Origin: Phanerodontia chrysosporium
Lineage: Eukaryota > Basidiomycota > Agaricomycetes > Polyporales > Phanerochaetaceae
Assembly (NCBI GenBank): GCA_001910725.1
Contig: MJGA01000022.1
Span: 62,001 to 126,000, forward strand
Direction of reading: 5' to 3'
DNA: 64,000 nucleotides
In this document: positions 1 through 12,124 of the stretch, piece by piece
How the letters are laid out: the number at the start of each line of letters is the position of its first letter
How positions within the stretch are numbered: position 1 is the stretch's first letter
Program-made: the position numbers and the translations under genes
The notes under the pieces: generated by a model
The model's database searches: none
Told to the model about the DNA's origin: nothing
The model's input: the letters and a program-made list of their open reading frames with translations, nothing else

Positions 1-3000
1 GGGTTTTGCGGTCATGGCCGTATTATTCACAGCCTTCAAGGACGTCGCGCAGTTGATGACACGCGCACAAAGGGAGAAAATGCGAGCAGTAAGCACCTCA
101 CGCTCTCTGCAGGCGGGCAGGTAATTCACTGAGTTACAGACAGACGCACGCGTGCAGCTCGAGACAGAAAGCGAGTACACTGCCTCCTCAGGAAAGGGCG
201 TGACTGACACGTCCTCGGCAGCTCTGGGTGTCGTTCGCACGATAAAACTCCTTGGTTGGTCCGCGCGTGTCCAGGAGCGACTCGAGGCGCGGCGCGAGCA
301 GGAGCTCAAGTGGATCTGGCGGCGCCTTGTGCTCGGCTTCGTGAACTTCAATGCCAAGTAGGTGTCTTTTACTGCAGTCTAGCGTTCCTGATGCTGACGC
401 ACGCTGAAGCCAACTTATCCCGGTGCTTTGCATGGTCGCCTCGTACTCGACATATGTGCGTATTCATCATTCTTGACTCTAGACAACAGCTGATGGGGGT
501 GTGTCGCAGACGATGGTCATGCACCGCAATCTGACAGGTATGTCATGTAATCTGCGGGAAGAAAAGTACGGGACTCAACGCGCTATAGCCTCTGTCGTAT
601 TCTCCTCGATTACTGGTCAGTAGCCTGAGGATGGCGCCGTAGATGTTAGGTGGTAACAGGGTGCGATAGTGTTCAATAATATTAGGATGCTCATGGACAG
701 GACATCGTCGATCCTGGGCCCAGTCACTTCAGGTATGACAAGCCCCACCTGCTTTGTCACTTCACTAACAAACACTAGCGTACACGTCGATCGGGCGGCT
801 TCAGGACTTCCTATACAATGTGAGCACTGTCTCCTGTACTGGTGCGAGCGTCACTGACCGCAGGTATTGCAGAGCGAGTTACTAAGCACATACACCGACC
901 CTCCGTCTAATCCACCTCTTCCGCTGCATCCGGACGCCGTCGGGTCGCACACTCTGCGTTCACATGGTCTCCTGCGCCAGCGTCGGGTTCCCAGCGCACC
1001 TTTGCCTTGCGCATACCTGGGACAGTCATCTTCCAGCGCGGTGCGCTCAGTATCATCACTGGCCCGACAGGGGCGGGCAAGACCTCATTGCTACTCGCGC
1101 TGCTCGGTGAGATACGCGGTGTGCCAGCGGGCGCAGACGCCCCTGCCTGGGTTAGTCTCCCTCGTGGAGGCGGCGTTGCGTACGCTGCGCAAGAGGCGTG
1201 GGTGCTCAGCGATACTATCAAGGTACGCGATCATATGTATCCTGAAGGAATATTGACGAACAGCATCCGTAGGAAAATATCCTGTTCGGAGCACCATACG
1301 ACGAAGAGCGGTACGATAGAGGTATGGCGCATTTTCTCGTGTCGCGCAAGATAATCAGATTGTTCCTGCAGTAATTCGACAGTGCGCGCTCCTAAAGGAT
1401 CTGGAGAGACTTGACGCAGGACACATGACGCAGGTTGGCGAGAAGGGCATCACGCTAAGGTGAATAATCCTGTATCCGATTTAATCTTGCGCTCACTCCA
1501 TAATCAGTGGAGGTCAGAAGGTGTCCAGTTCTCTTGCAGATTTGAGGAACTCCAACTGAATACCGTCTAGGCTCGCATCACCCTTGCTCGGGCAGTGTAT
1601 TCCTCCGCTGAAATTCTCCTGCTTGATGATGTACGTTTTCAATAGTCATCTAGACATATCTACTAACTCTTGCCTAGGTGCTGGCTGCGCTTGACGCGCA
1701 TACATCGCGCTGGATCGTCGACGAATGCTTCAAGGGGGACCTCATGAGAGGCAGAACAGTCATTCTCGTGGTATAGCCCACCCTGGTCACGAGGTCGATA
1801 AATGCTGAATTTTATTTATCAGACTCACAATCTTGCACTTGTGGCACCGCTAGCGTCCCTCATCGTCTCCGTTAACTCGACTGGCGAAGTTCGGTGCCAA
1901 GACAGCGCAGGCATCCACGAGACGGCAACTCCACAACACGCTGACGACCGATCAAGCCGCCGTTCTAGCACATTGGGATTCAGTGGTGTTGACAATGCGG
2001 GCGACAGGTTGTTACCTCCCTCGCGGGAAGATAGTAAGCTTGTCATGCCAGAAGAGAAATCCCTTGATCGTATCAACCGCAAAGCTTGTGAGTTCTACGG
2101 CAAATGGTCACACCAATTGTTTCTGATGTACACTAGATAAGATGTATCTGGGTGCGATGGGTGGTGTTCTACACTGGTTTGGTTACCTCACAGCAGAGAC
2201 CCTTGCGCAAGTGGGTACCGTCTTGCAGGTCTGGTGGCTCGGCTGGTGGGCGAAGCAATATGGAACCCATATGCACGTTGATGCACCCTAGTACGTCAAT
2301 ACCTTTAGCAAACGCTTCGTTGCTGATCAGGCGACAGCTATCTTGCGATGTACGCTGTGATCGTGGCAGCTACAATCACGTTTTTCCTCACGCAGTCCCT
2401 CACGGACTCGCTTGGGCGGATCCGAGCGTCTCGGGCTATTCACCGGGAGCTTGTCTCAGCTGTAATAGGCACTACGTTTCGGTAAGCATATAGGATGTTT
2501 AGCTCTGACTCGTCAGTCATAAGTCGACATTTAGGTGGCTTGATAAAACACCTACCTCAAGAGTCGTAACGCGATTTACGCAAGATATGCAGGCTGGTAT
2601 GTAACCCGTATCAATTCGGTGTTCTCTCAATTATTCACCGCACTGTGCAGTGGACGGTGCGGTCCCACAAGCGATCAACATCCTGAGTTCGTCCGCTTCA
2701 CACATTGTATTTGACCTACTAACCTTCCTGTTTCCCCTGTAGCAAATACGTTCATAGCCATGGCGATTAAATTTATCGCAGTAATCATTTATGCTCCTAT
2801 CCTACTCGTTCCTAGTCTAGTCGTCGTCGGTCTCGGGCAGGTATCGGGAATGTCTATATCAAGGCGCAGCTTGCCGTCAAGCGAGAGATGTCCACACGCA
2901 GAGCTCCGGTTCTGGCAGTGTTGAACAGCGCCGTGCATGGCCTTGGTGAGTACTATCATCTACTACGATACGTTACCTAGGTGCTGACATCCTCCGCAGT

Positions 3001-4552
3001 TTCTATCAGGGCGTACGCTGCGCAAGGCCAGTTCAGAAACCAGGTGCTGCAGCGTGTCAATGACTACACTCGAGTTTCGAGAACATTTTGGTGCCTCAAC
3101 CAGTGGGTCATTTCCTTCACTTGGACCGAGCCTAGTCTCATTCGCCGCTTAGATGGATTGCCGTTCGTCTGGACAGTCTCTCTGCTCTGTTCGCGGCCGG
3201 TGTGGCATGGTACCTCGTATATGCATCATCCATTAGTGCATCAGGTGTAGGATTCGTTCTTGCTATGGCTGGTAAGCTCGTCAAAGCGAACGTATATTCT
3301 CCAGCATGTTGACAAATCTTTCCAGTTTCCTTCACGGACTTGGTCCTTGGTCTAGTGAACTGGTTCAACCAGCTTGAAGGTGAGTAAAAGAGTATATCTT
3401 CCTTGATGCTTATTCTTACGCTAGACAACGCTGTAGTAAATGCCAATAGGTAAGTATACTAGTAACTATAGGTGAATACTGTTTGAACAGCCCTGAACAA
3501 TACAGTTTGGAGCGCTTGGACGAGTACATTCACATCGAACAAGAACCGAAAGGCGGTGAAGTACCTCCAGCGTACTGGCCAACCAGTGGTGACCTGCAGG
3601 TCGAACGCCTCTTTGCGTCCTACACGGTCGATGGACCCAATGTTCTGCAAGATATCACTTTTTCGATGAAGAGCGGCGAGCGCATAGGAATTGGTAAGCG
3701 GGGTCTCCAATCGGTATGAGCGCTCTAACGAGCCTCCACAGTCGGGAGGACCGGGGCAGGAAAGTCTACATTGACCTTGGCTTTGCTTCGATGCATTCAG
3801 ACGGACGGCGACATCACCTTCGATGGAATTCCGACGAAGGACCTAGCCTTGGACTTGTTGCGCTCGAACATCACAATTATTCCTCAAGTGGTGAGGCTAG
3901 GAATCCGTGTGGGCTTCCCAGTACTCACCATTACCTCTAGCCTGAACTGCTGAGCGGCAGCCTGCGGTACAACTTGGACCCTTTCTACCAACAAGACGAC
4001 GCAACCCTCTATGCTGCATTGCACTCCGCCGGAATGTTCTCTGTACAGCAGGCCTCCGGTGCGACTCGCATCACCCTGGACACAGAAATTACGGGCAGCG
4101 GAGGGAATCTGTCGGTCGGCCAAAGACAGATTATTGCACTCGCAAGAGCAATCGTGCGCCAGAGCAAGTTGCTTATACTCGACGAAGCGACCTCAGCTAT
4201 AGGTACGCGCCGAGAACTAGGACGTCGGGAGAACTCTCACAGATTTGTATAGATCATCACACGGATGCTGTGATCCAGAGGTCGCTCCGAGAGGAGAATA
4301 AACGTGGGACATCTGTTATTACGGTCGCGCACCGGCTGCAGACCGTTATGGACTACGACAAGATTGTGAGTGGGTCGCTGCACGAAAGAATGTACTCTGG
4401 CTGACCGCGTTTAGATGGTACTGGACGCTGGTTATCTTGTCGAGTTCGACACTCCGAGAGTGCTGCTCGAGAAAGAAGACGGCCTATTTCACGCCCTCGT
4501 CGAGAGCAGCCAGAACAAGGAGGCGCTTTACGCTGCTGCCTACGGCCACTAG
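1..4552 (+). CDS. ABCC-family (MRP-like) multidrug ABC transporter, 3' part
   Basis: This is a full-size ABC exporter of subfamily C, expected to move conjugates or drugs across the plasma or vacuolar membrane using ATP. The 5' end lies outside the window; reading starts inside the first membrane domain. Nucleotide-binding domain 1 has Walker [10 protein letters not shown] near 1045-1080, a signature split by an intron near 1460-1510 (LSGGQK) and Walker B ILLLDD near 1615. The second membrane domain runs from about 2140 to 3470. Nucleotide-binding domain 2 begins near 3590, with Walker [10 protein letters not shown] across an intron near 3700-3765, the ABCC-type signature LSVGQRQ near 4110, Walker [10 protein letters not shown] near 4170 and an H-loop (TVAHR) near 4325. 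The gene has many short introns. The stop is TAG at 4550-4552. I saw no break in conserved blocks. The transported substrate cannot be read from the sequence. Confidence 0.9.
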
Positions 4553-4727
4553 AAAGCTGAAGGACTTATTGTACTATGGACTTGATGACCATCTTTCGCA
4601 ACGTGCATATATGCGTATAGATACATAACCAGCTTCTGTAATTATGAATGTACATCTTCGCAGACTAGTCTACGCCAACATATATATCCCCATCACTATC
4701 CGAACTACAGGGACCCCTCTCTGCAGC

Positions 4728-5840
4728 TTACGCTGGATGCTTGGGTGTCTTGGTGACAGTAGTCACTGTCGTCACCGTACTCGTAGTAGTCGTGCGTGTC
4801 GTAATGACATGGTCCTTGTCTTCCGCCACAACGACAGTCTCCAACGGCGAGCTCGACGTCGAGTTCTCGAGGTGTGACCCGCGTTTGCAGGAGACGTCGA
4901 TCGGAGAGACCTCACGCTCGACGAGATTCCACCGTTGAGAGAGCTCGTCAGTGTTCGTGAGGGTCAGATGCACCTGGCAGCAGAGTCAATTGGGCCGAAA
5001 TCTCGACATGGCCTGCTGCGTACCTTCGTCCCGGGCGTGATACTTCCGCCGTCAGCCAGGTCGAAGGCGTATTTACCGCTAGGCCATAGGATACTTTTCA
5101 CACCATGAGCTTATCAGTAGACTTCCTGTTATCGAAGAATACGCACCGAATACTTGTAACATCCTCGTCTGAGACGTCCTCGACCTTCCAGGCGACAGGG
5201 TATGAGCTCGCGACCAAGAAGACCCCCTCACCCGGAAGATCGTGAACAGTCAAGTACAGTCCAGAGAAAACGCTTCGGATGGTGTACCCATCTCCGAAAG
5301 ACTCGAAGTTCCACTGCAAATATTGAGAATAAGGTCACATCGCAGCTGGAGAGAATGTGTGAAGATATGTACCTGCTGATTCTTGCCGTTGTGTAGAGGA
5401 TACCCGATGATACTTCTACCGTCTCCGCCGGAGAGATCTGCCGCAGTCCCGCTCTTCGCGTTGACAAGCGAGTAGACTCCAGGCCTCCAGGTGCGCTTCT
5501 GTTTCATGACCAACTTCACGGTGTCCTTCGACTCCTCGGTCACTGGTTCCAGGCTGTCGGGTTTTGGCTCGGCTTGTGATGCAGCCCGCGAGATTTGACC
5601 GGAGACCATCGAAAGAGGCCGCAATGGAGTGTTCGAACCTGTAGACGTTATAGGACTCTCCGGAAGCGGTGAAGATGTCGACATCCGCGGTGTGTCGAAC
5701 GAGCCGGGAGGTGTTTGGTAGAATGAGACTGCGCGCGAGGCACGATTTGGGGGTTCCTCAATGCTGATCCGTGTCCTCCTCGAGCTCTTAGACCGGATGC
5801 TCGTCGCATTGTCTGTTGAGGTGCTCTGCTGGTTGCCCAT
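4728..5840 (-). CDS. Beta-trefoil (ricin B-type) domain protein with potential N-myristoylation signal
   Basis: The protein has a Ser/Thr-rich disordered N-terminus of about 115 residues, then a beta-trefoil lectin-like domain, then a Thr-rich tail. Trefoil blocks are GVYSLVNAKSG, an intron, WNFESFGDGYTIRSV, an intron, RILWPSGKYAFDLADGG, an intron and a final HLTLTNTDELSQRWNL block; the motif order resembles small basidiomycete ricin B-related lectins. The first in-frame ATG (5838-5840) gives MGNQQS, which fits the N-myristoylation pattern M-G-x-x-x-S/T. The frame stays open upstream but has no ATG. No signal peptide is visible, so the product is probably cytoplasmic or membrane-anchored through lipid. 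It shares an upstream region with the divergent SUMO gene. Sugar binding is not shown: no QxW repeat is obvious. A second trefoil gene lies at 10071-10721. Confidence 0.7.
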
Positions 5841-6322
5841 GGTTGTGGTAGTGGTTGATGTTCTGCGGGCCACTAGAGCCAAGAACCCAGTATTTTATGC
5901 CCGTGCATGCACTGGCCCATGCTTCAAAAGCGTGGCCTGGAGCTGGAGGAGGCTGCGCACCGTCATCAGGATTAGTGCACGGTCCGAGAGATAGAGGATG
6001 CTCACAGCCCTGCGCCATTCGACAAGGACGTGGCGTACACGTGGGATAGTACCTGCCTCTGCCTGGAGACAACGCGTCGCCCGCGGGTCGCGGGGCACGT
6101 GTCCAGCATGCTTTATGCTTGCTCGAGCTGCTTCAAACGCGGAACGGCGATGGACAGCTGCACCCCGGCATTTTTGCTGATGCCAGGAGACGAAGAGACG
6201 TCTCAGGGGTCTTGCAGTGCCCATCACTTCGATGACATGACCCTGGAAACCTCACGTGCCAATCCCCGCGCGTAAGGACGCGTTTTTGAGACGCGACCGG
6301 CCATTACACCTTCACCACCACC
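5841..6322. other. Intergenic region between divergent beta-trefoil and SUMO genes
   Basis: This 482-nt stretch separates two divergently transcribed genes and must hold both promoters. No conserved coding block or clear TATA box was recognised; open frames here look like chance. Confidence 0.5.
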
Positions 6323-6880
6323 ATGTCAGCTGAGGAGCAGGACCAGAAGCCAGGAGACGTCAAGCCCAAGCTTACCGTCACTGTCCAGTTCCAAAACCAG
6401 AGTACGTGGATCTCTATGTGCCTCTAACGTTGTCTCACCACCTGCCGCAGCCTGTACGGTGAAGGTCAGGTCCACGACACAATTCAAGAAGATTTTCGAT
6501 GCCGCAGAGGTATTCACCCGCATAGTCGTGCCTATGAAACGAACTCATTAGGTCCTTGCGAGCAGGCAAAGTTCGGGCAACCAGCAGGTACGCATAACAC
6601 ATCCGACCGAACCATTGTCTTCTGAGTACATGCCCCAGGTGCCTTCCGGTATACGTTCGAGGGCCAACGTATACGTCCAGAACAAACACCGTTGGAGGTG
6701 CGCACTAGCCCACTGGATCAAACAAAAGGTATCCCTGACGCACTCCTTTGTACCCAGCTCGATATGGAGGACGGCGATACCATTGACGCACACCTGCAAC
6801 AAGTACGTCTCGTTATGAGCGTATCTCTGCCCTTCTAACTTATAGTGTCTTCGCAGCTCGGAGGTTCTTATGACCACTAA
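6323..6880 (+). CDS. SMT3: SUMO, small ubiquitin-like modifier
   Basis: This encodes a ubiquitin-like protein conjugated to lysines of nuclear proteins by the SUMO E1/E2/E3 cascade. Six exons joined by short introns give a predicted 95-residue precursor. Visible SUMO features are the flexible charged N-terminus (MSAEEQDQKPGD), the beta-grasp core ending in FEGQRIRPEQTP, the block DMEDGDTIDAHLQQ that is near-diagnostic of SUMO, and the C-terminal di-glycine in LGGSYDH. Family knowledge: a Ulp-type protease would remove the four residues after GG. Splice sites support each join, with GT donors after the codons for QNQ, DAAE, QPAG, TPLE and HLQQ. It is a single-copy essential gene in most fungi. 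Confidence 0.93.
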
Positions 6881-7314
6881 CGTCGTATGCATGGGACTGA
6901 AATTCCTTTGTCCGACCATGTCTTCTGTCTGCTCTATTGTTATTCGGTTCCTACTCGCTGTACATATACCTCTCGTGCTTATACGGTAACTCTTTCTTGA
7001 TCACAATTTGTGTGGAAGGAATGTCTGCCGCGCCGGAGACGGAAGTGCTGGCTTCGCCGACAACACCCCGCGCTCACTGCTTTAGCGCATACACCCACAT
7101 CCAGGATGCTGGCCCCGTCCTAACCTCGACCGTGTAACACGCTGTATTCGCACATCACGCTTCTTTCCTGTCTCAAGGCTTCACCTGTCCCGTCTTTCAA
7201 CGTTCGCCATACTCTGAGCGTGTCTAAATTCAATACGCTTGCCTCCCCTGTCATCCGCGTGGTCACTGGCCGGCCTAGCTTACTGCATTCCTCAATTAAC
7301 TTCGCACTCCAGCA
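6881..7314. other. Intergenic region between SUMO and ATG22
   Basis: This 434-nt stretch would hold the SUMO 3' region and the ATG22 promoter. Nothing else was recognised in it. Confidence 0.5.
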
Positions 7315-9566
7315 ATGACAGAGGAACTTGAATACGATGCTAGGAGGTACAAGAAGTGGCTTAGAGGGTGGTTGAGTTACGCATTTGCTAGGTGTGTTCC
7401 GCGTGCAAGTCTCGTCCTACCCCGTCATCGCGTGTTCCTTAGCCTTAACCACTGTTCCAAGCCGGCCATTCGAACACAACTGACTGCTTTCGCCATGCAG
7501 CGAAGTGTTTGTGGTCGTGTCGTTGACATTGTTCCTGCCAATATGTCTTGAGCAGTTCGCGAGGTGAGTGTCAGTCTGCCACTCCGAAGTCCTGCGCGAT
7601 ATCCCTGACTTCCACATCCACTGATATACCTAGAGACAATGGCTACCTCCTCCCAGATCGCACAATTCCTTGTAATGCGGCGAACTCGACGGTACCTACG
7701 CCGGGCGACTCGAACTCGACCAGTAGTTTAGTTGCACCCGTTGAGGAAGTCCGCTGTGTGGTGAAGCTGGGTTGGATGTGGATTGACAGTGCAAGCTTCA
7801 GGTGCGTGTCCTGCACACCTTCACTCCGTCGATATAACCCCTGATATCCGCAGTCTATATGTCAACTCGATGTCTGTCGCCCTGCAGGCCCTCACGGTCA
7901 TCTCAATGGGCAACATTGCTGACCATCGTTCGTCCGCTACACCAAACTACCCCCTTACACGACTTACCTCCCTACAGCCCCGCACCGGAAGCTGCTGCTC
8001 TTATTCTTTGCATTCTTCGGCAGCGCAGCTGCGACACTCTTCCTCCTGCTCCCATCCACGTCCCCAATATGGCCCATGTCAGCCTTGCTGGGTATATGCG
8101 CCAACGTAGGCTTCGGCGCGTCCGTCGTAGCCATGAACGCATACCTGCCCACTCTAGCGCGGGCATCGGAAGAAGTAGTTAAAGCTCGCGGGGACATGCT
8201 CGCCGCTAACGACGAAAGCCATCCAGCGCGGCGTTCCAACGACGACGAGGGTGGAGATGCGTCCGAGCCGCTTCTCAGGTCCCAGGAAGCTGAGGGCGAC
8301 GCCCATGCATCGGGCGGCTCGAACACTCTGCGAGAAGCGTACAACAACGCGCTCTCGCGGGCGACGTCGCGCATCTCCTCGTTCGGTATTGCACTAGGCT
8401 ATGCCGCAGGCATAGTCCTACTCATCGTTGCGCTCATACCTGTGACGAAGTTGCATGGCACGACGTTTTCGCTGCGCCTCGCTATCGGCATGAGCGGCAT
8501 TTGGTGGGCGACGTTCTCATTGCCTGCAGCGATCTGGCTGCCCTCTGGGAAGGCGAAAGAGGCAGTTGTGGAGTTCGGGGATGAAGAGGTGGAAGATGGG
8601 CCGTGGAGCACCAAGAGGGAGATTGTCAAGGCATGGAAGCGGCTCGGGAACATGCTGCGGTGGCGAGAGGTCAAACGGCTCCGGAACACCTTCAAGTTCC
8701 TCGCAGCCTGGTTCCTTCTTTCGGACGGTGACGAGCATTCGCTTGCTATCTGCGCCGTCTTATCGCTGACGCACTCTGGCAGGCTTCACGACGATCACGT
8801 CCACGGCCATGCTCTTCGCCAAGACGTCCCTGCACATGCCTGCGACGTCGCTCGTGCTCATCGGCATCATCAGCCCCGTCGCGGGTATCGCGGGCTCGCT
8901 CGCCTGGCCCCGCATCCAGCGCGCGGCGGGCTGGTCGAACCTGCGCGTGCTCGTCACGCTGGTCTGCCTCGCGAGCCTGCTGCCCGCGTACGGCTGCCTC
9001 GGGTTCTTGCCCGCGTTCCGCAGCGGGCGCGTGCGCTTCGGCGGGCTCACGACGCCCGCGGAGATGTACGTCCTCTCGGTGTATTTCGTGCGTCACCGTT
9101 ACGTCGTCGGGGGCAGTGTGCAGTCATGCTGACGTCGGCGCTGCTCGCAGGGCGCGGTGTACGGCGCCTTCCAGGGCTACGCCCGCGCGTTCTACGCCGA
9201 GCTCATCCCCCACGGTGAAGAGGCCCGGTGGTACGCGCTGTACTCTATCACGGACAAGGTTCGTTTCCTCTTCGCTTGCATCTCGCTGCCTCTCTCCCCT
9301 GCGCTCTGTCGTCATCGCTTCTTCTCGTTGCTTGATGTTCCTGTCCGTTCGTCACCGTCGACTCTCTTTCGCTGACCTGAAACGTGCGCCAGTCGAGCTC
9401 GTTCGTTGGGCCCCTGATCGTCGGGCTCATCGCTGACACTACGGGCAACATTCGCTACGCATTCTTCTTCCTGATCTGTATGGTCTGGAGTGCGGTGCCT
9501 ATCCTCTGCGCCATCAACGTCGAGCGCGGACGCCGCGACGCTGCAAGCTATCGATTCAAGGACTAA
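7315..9566 (+). CDS. ATG22: Atg22-like vacuolar amino-acid effluxer (MFS fold)
   Basis: This is an Atg22-family permease. In yeast Atg22 exports amino acids from the vacuole after breakdown of autophagic bodies. The start ATG at 7315 gives [25 protein letters not shown], matching the family N-terminus that leads into the first membrane segment. The next exons carry [20 protein letters not shown], then a family-typical luminal loop, then [15 protein letters not shown]. The long exon from about 7980 to 8730 has several membrane segments separated by a long acidic cytoplasmic loop (about 8170-8340). The C-terminal half continues with [16 protein letters not shown], an Ala/Tyr-rich block ([17 protein letters not shown]) and, after the last intron, [18 protein letters not shown]. 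The stop is at 9564-9566. The overall order and length fit the family. Confidence 0.88.
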
Positions 9567-10070
9567 GCCTATCCAAGCGGTTCATTAACTTCGCTAGCCA
9601 AGTGATCCGCTGCGCCAGTGCGCCTGCCAAAGGTCCTGTTACGCCCCTCCTGCTCGCCTCTTTTCCTGCCTATCTGCGCCATCTGTTACTGTATTCAGGA
9701 CTTTGTACACCGCTGTTTCTCTGGATCATGCTCGCTTGTTCTGCTTCAAAGTGCCTATTTCGTGTGCTTCGCTCGGATTGCCCCCCAATGACATCGCCTG
9801 TGAATCTTGCAGCAGACTCTAATCGCAACAGATCGTCTCTCGATCGTCGGTATCGAAATGGTATTTCATTGCGGAGTGCTCTACAGTACAAGTGGTATGC
9901 GATGATGATGAGATGACAAAGTCACGACAGAATACAGTTTGCGCGGACGGTCAACGCCCGCACGGTCCCGCTGGGCGGACACGCCCAGAATAGTTTCCCT
10001 TCCCGAATAAGCATAGGTCATTAGCGTTTCGTGAGTTGTAGCAGCTATCTGATGGTGGCGTGTTGCACGA
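9567..10070. other. Intergenic region, convergent 3' ends
   Basis: This stretch lies between the convergent ATG22 and lectin genes. No gene or repeat was recognised. An open frame on the minus strand continues the lectin frame past its last intron, but the spliced end at 10071 is preferred. Confidence 0.5.
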
Positions 10071-10721
10071 TTATACGACTGCAGATCCGCCGTCAGTGAG
10101 CAGCACTCGGAAGCGGAGAGAAGGATGGGCTGACCTTCGTCGAGGTGCCAGCACTGGTTGCGGCCTTCCCATGCGCTCCAGATAGCACAGGGCTGGAAAG
10201 GAAGCGTCAGCTCAATGCCCACTAGGACTAACAGAAGGCGACTTACAGTTCCCGGTGTCGGGTTGCCGTGGTCACTCAAGTCCATGTTGAAGTCCGTGTT
10301 GAGGAGGTACAGTCTGTGCCGCGCCGTCAGCCCGTCACTTCGCGATTAGACTACCGAGGAGTGCGCCGTACCTGTGCAGCGACGGCTCCTTCCAGTCGGG
10401 CTTGATCTCCCACTGCGTGGGGACCTGGCTCGCCATGACGCGGATGCCCTCCTGCGCGCCCTCGCAGATAGAGAGGTAGCGTCCGGTGCCGACGTTCTGG
10501 ATGACCCAGCCTGGGCCCTCGGGGATCTTCGCGACCTTCCACTGCAGCAAGGTCAGCTATGCACGGGCGCGGACGCGTCAGGCAGCGCGTACCTTCTGTG
10601 TGTCGCTGCCGGTCCAGTCGAAGCCGACGACAGACTCGCCGTCCTCGCCGTTCTCGCAGACGTTGCCCGCGCCGGCGTTGACGAACTTGTAGATGCCGCC
10701 GTCCGTGATCGTGTTCACCAT
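10071..10721 (-). CDS. Small beta-trefoil (ricin B-type) lectin-like protein
   Basis: This predicted cytosolic protein of about 143 residues is one beta-trefoil. The first exon starts MVNTITDGGIYKFVNAGAG. The next exons carry VIQNVGTGRYLSICEG, then LYLLNTDFNMDLSDHGNPTPGT and finally PCAIWSAWEGRNQCWHLDE. The three repeats and the size resemble small fungal ricin B-related lectins found in mushroom cytoplasm, which bind glycans and deter feeding animals. No signal peptide and no catalytic chain are present. The last intron (10079 to about 10134, with a CTGAC branch-like motif) gives the end DEVV and TAA at 10071. Without that splice the frame would run on to 9881, giving an implausible tail. 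A TATA-like box lies about 120 nt upstream of the ATG. Ligand specificity cannot be read. Confidence 0.75.
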
Positions 10722-12124
10722 TGTGGAGTCGTGTGTGTGGTGCAGGAGCGCAGGAGAGTTGTGAAGAGCAGAGGCTGGGCTCGGGAGCGGAAGACTTGAG
10801 TGCGGATGATGGTAGAGGAGGCACTTGCACAACCACCTTTTATATGTCTGAGGGCACGGAGACGATCAGTTGCAGTGAGGTAATTGGCGAACAGGCTGGA
10901 AAGGTGCTGGCGGGCGAAGGGGCTTCGGACGCGGGTCGTCTTCGGCGTTCGCATGCATCAATCCGTTGCCCCTCGCGCCGTCGCCCCTCCCGTGGGTCTC
11001 GTCCCCCGCCCTCCGCGATATCTCTGGCGATATCCCCACTGATCCGCTGCAGCTTGCAGCGTCGCCCCCGCCGTCTTCAGCGCACTGCGCGCTGCTGGAC
11101 CTTGCGCTTCCTGGTGCAGAGCGTCGCACATCCCCCGAACGAGCATGTGCCCATGATTAGCCCCAGGGCTCGATGGCTTCGAGCGATTTCCAGGATGTGC
11201 GGCGGCGGATCGATAAGACTGTATTTCCTGCGCCTGGCGTGATATTCCAGGTTTTCCGCGTCCCCGCAGAATCTTCACGAAATCCAAGCGCGGGGCTGCG
11301 CCCCGGCGGTTGTTGCGGGGATCGTCGTCGCGGTTCGTCGCCGTTCCGCAATGTTCCACGCGGAGCCCTCCCCTCCTGATTGTGCCCACAGCCGATGCCC
11401 AAACAGCGCGTGCGCACATCGCGGACAGCCTCGCGCTGCTTGTGGAGATTTGGGTCGTGGGGGAATGTGACGCTGGATCCGGTGAGCAGGTGCACGATCG
11501 CCGTCGCCCGCAGCGAGCTCGCCCAGGGCTCAGCAGGGACTTGTCCCGTGGGTCACCCGTCCCTTCATCCCAGGACAAGTGCAAGACACAATCGTGACAC
11601 ATTCCAAAGCCGTTGGGAAGTCATGCTGAGCTCAAGCGACTTTGAATGACCTTCAAGTCGCCCTTGACACTTCTACTACTGCCGCAATGCGGTGTCTCGG
11701 TGAGTCACACACTCGTACACATCCTGAACTCACAAAGAAAGGCACAACGTTTTACGTATTCGCCTCTGAAGCGGCCAGCAGGTGACCGTGCAGAAGAGAG
11801 GACGACGGGTGGGAGCAAGACGAGGCGCATGCTTTTCAAGGATTCATTTCGGCTCACGTAAGCGGTATTACCTTCGCACAGATGCCAGTCCTCCCCTGCA
11901 TTGCACGACAAGAGACATCTGCTTCAGTGTAGAATTCCTACGAACGGCAGAATTTGCCTTGATTGTGCTAGCTCTGCACAAGAGGCGTTGTTTTAGATAT
12001 TTTTCGTTCAGCTTGAATATCGGGCGCTAAACATGCCAAATATAGAAATACACCCCCCAAATCCGGAACACCTGCAAGGCCTCCGCCTGTTGGAAATCAG
12101 ACCGTCCCGCCGACAGCGACCGCC
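10722..12124. other. Gene-poor stretch
   Basis: This 1.4-kb stretch upstream of the lectin and SWAP-like genes holds only the lectin promoter on its left. The long overlapping open frames around 10950-11600 are rich in Arg, Pro and Ser on both strands and show no conserved motif, so they are treated as composition effects. The part from 11900 to 12050 is AT-richer. Confidence 0.45.
10838..10844 (-). promoter_or_regulatory. TATA-like box upstream of lectin gene
   Basis: TATAAAA on the minus strand lies 117-123 nt before the lectin ATG at 10721. Confidence 0.5.

Noticed and set aside
8746..9096. Minus-strand open frame opposite ATG22
   Set aside because: It is the antisense shadow of a well-supported transporter exon.
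10958..11602. Long minus-strand open frame of 214 codons
   Set aside because: It is rich in Arg, Ser, Pro and Gly, overlaps other open frames on both strands and has no motif; probably a composition effect.
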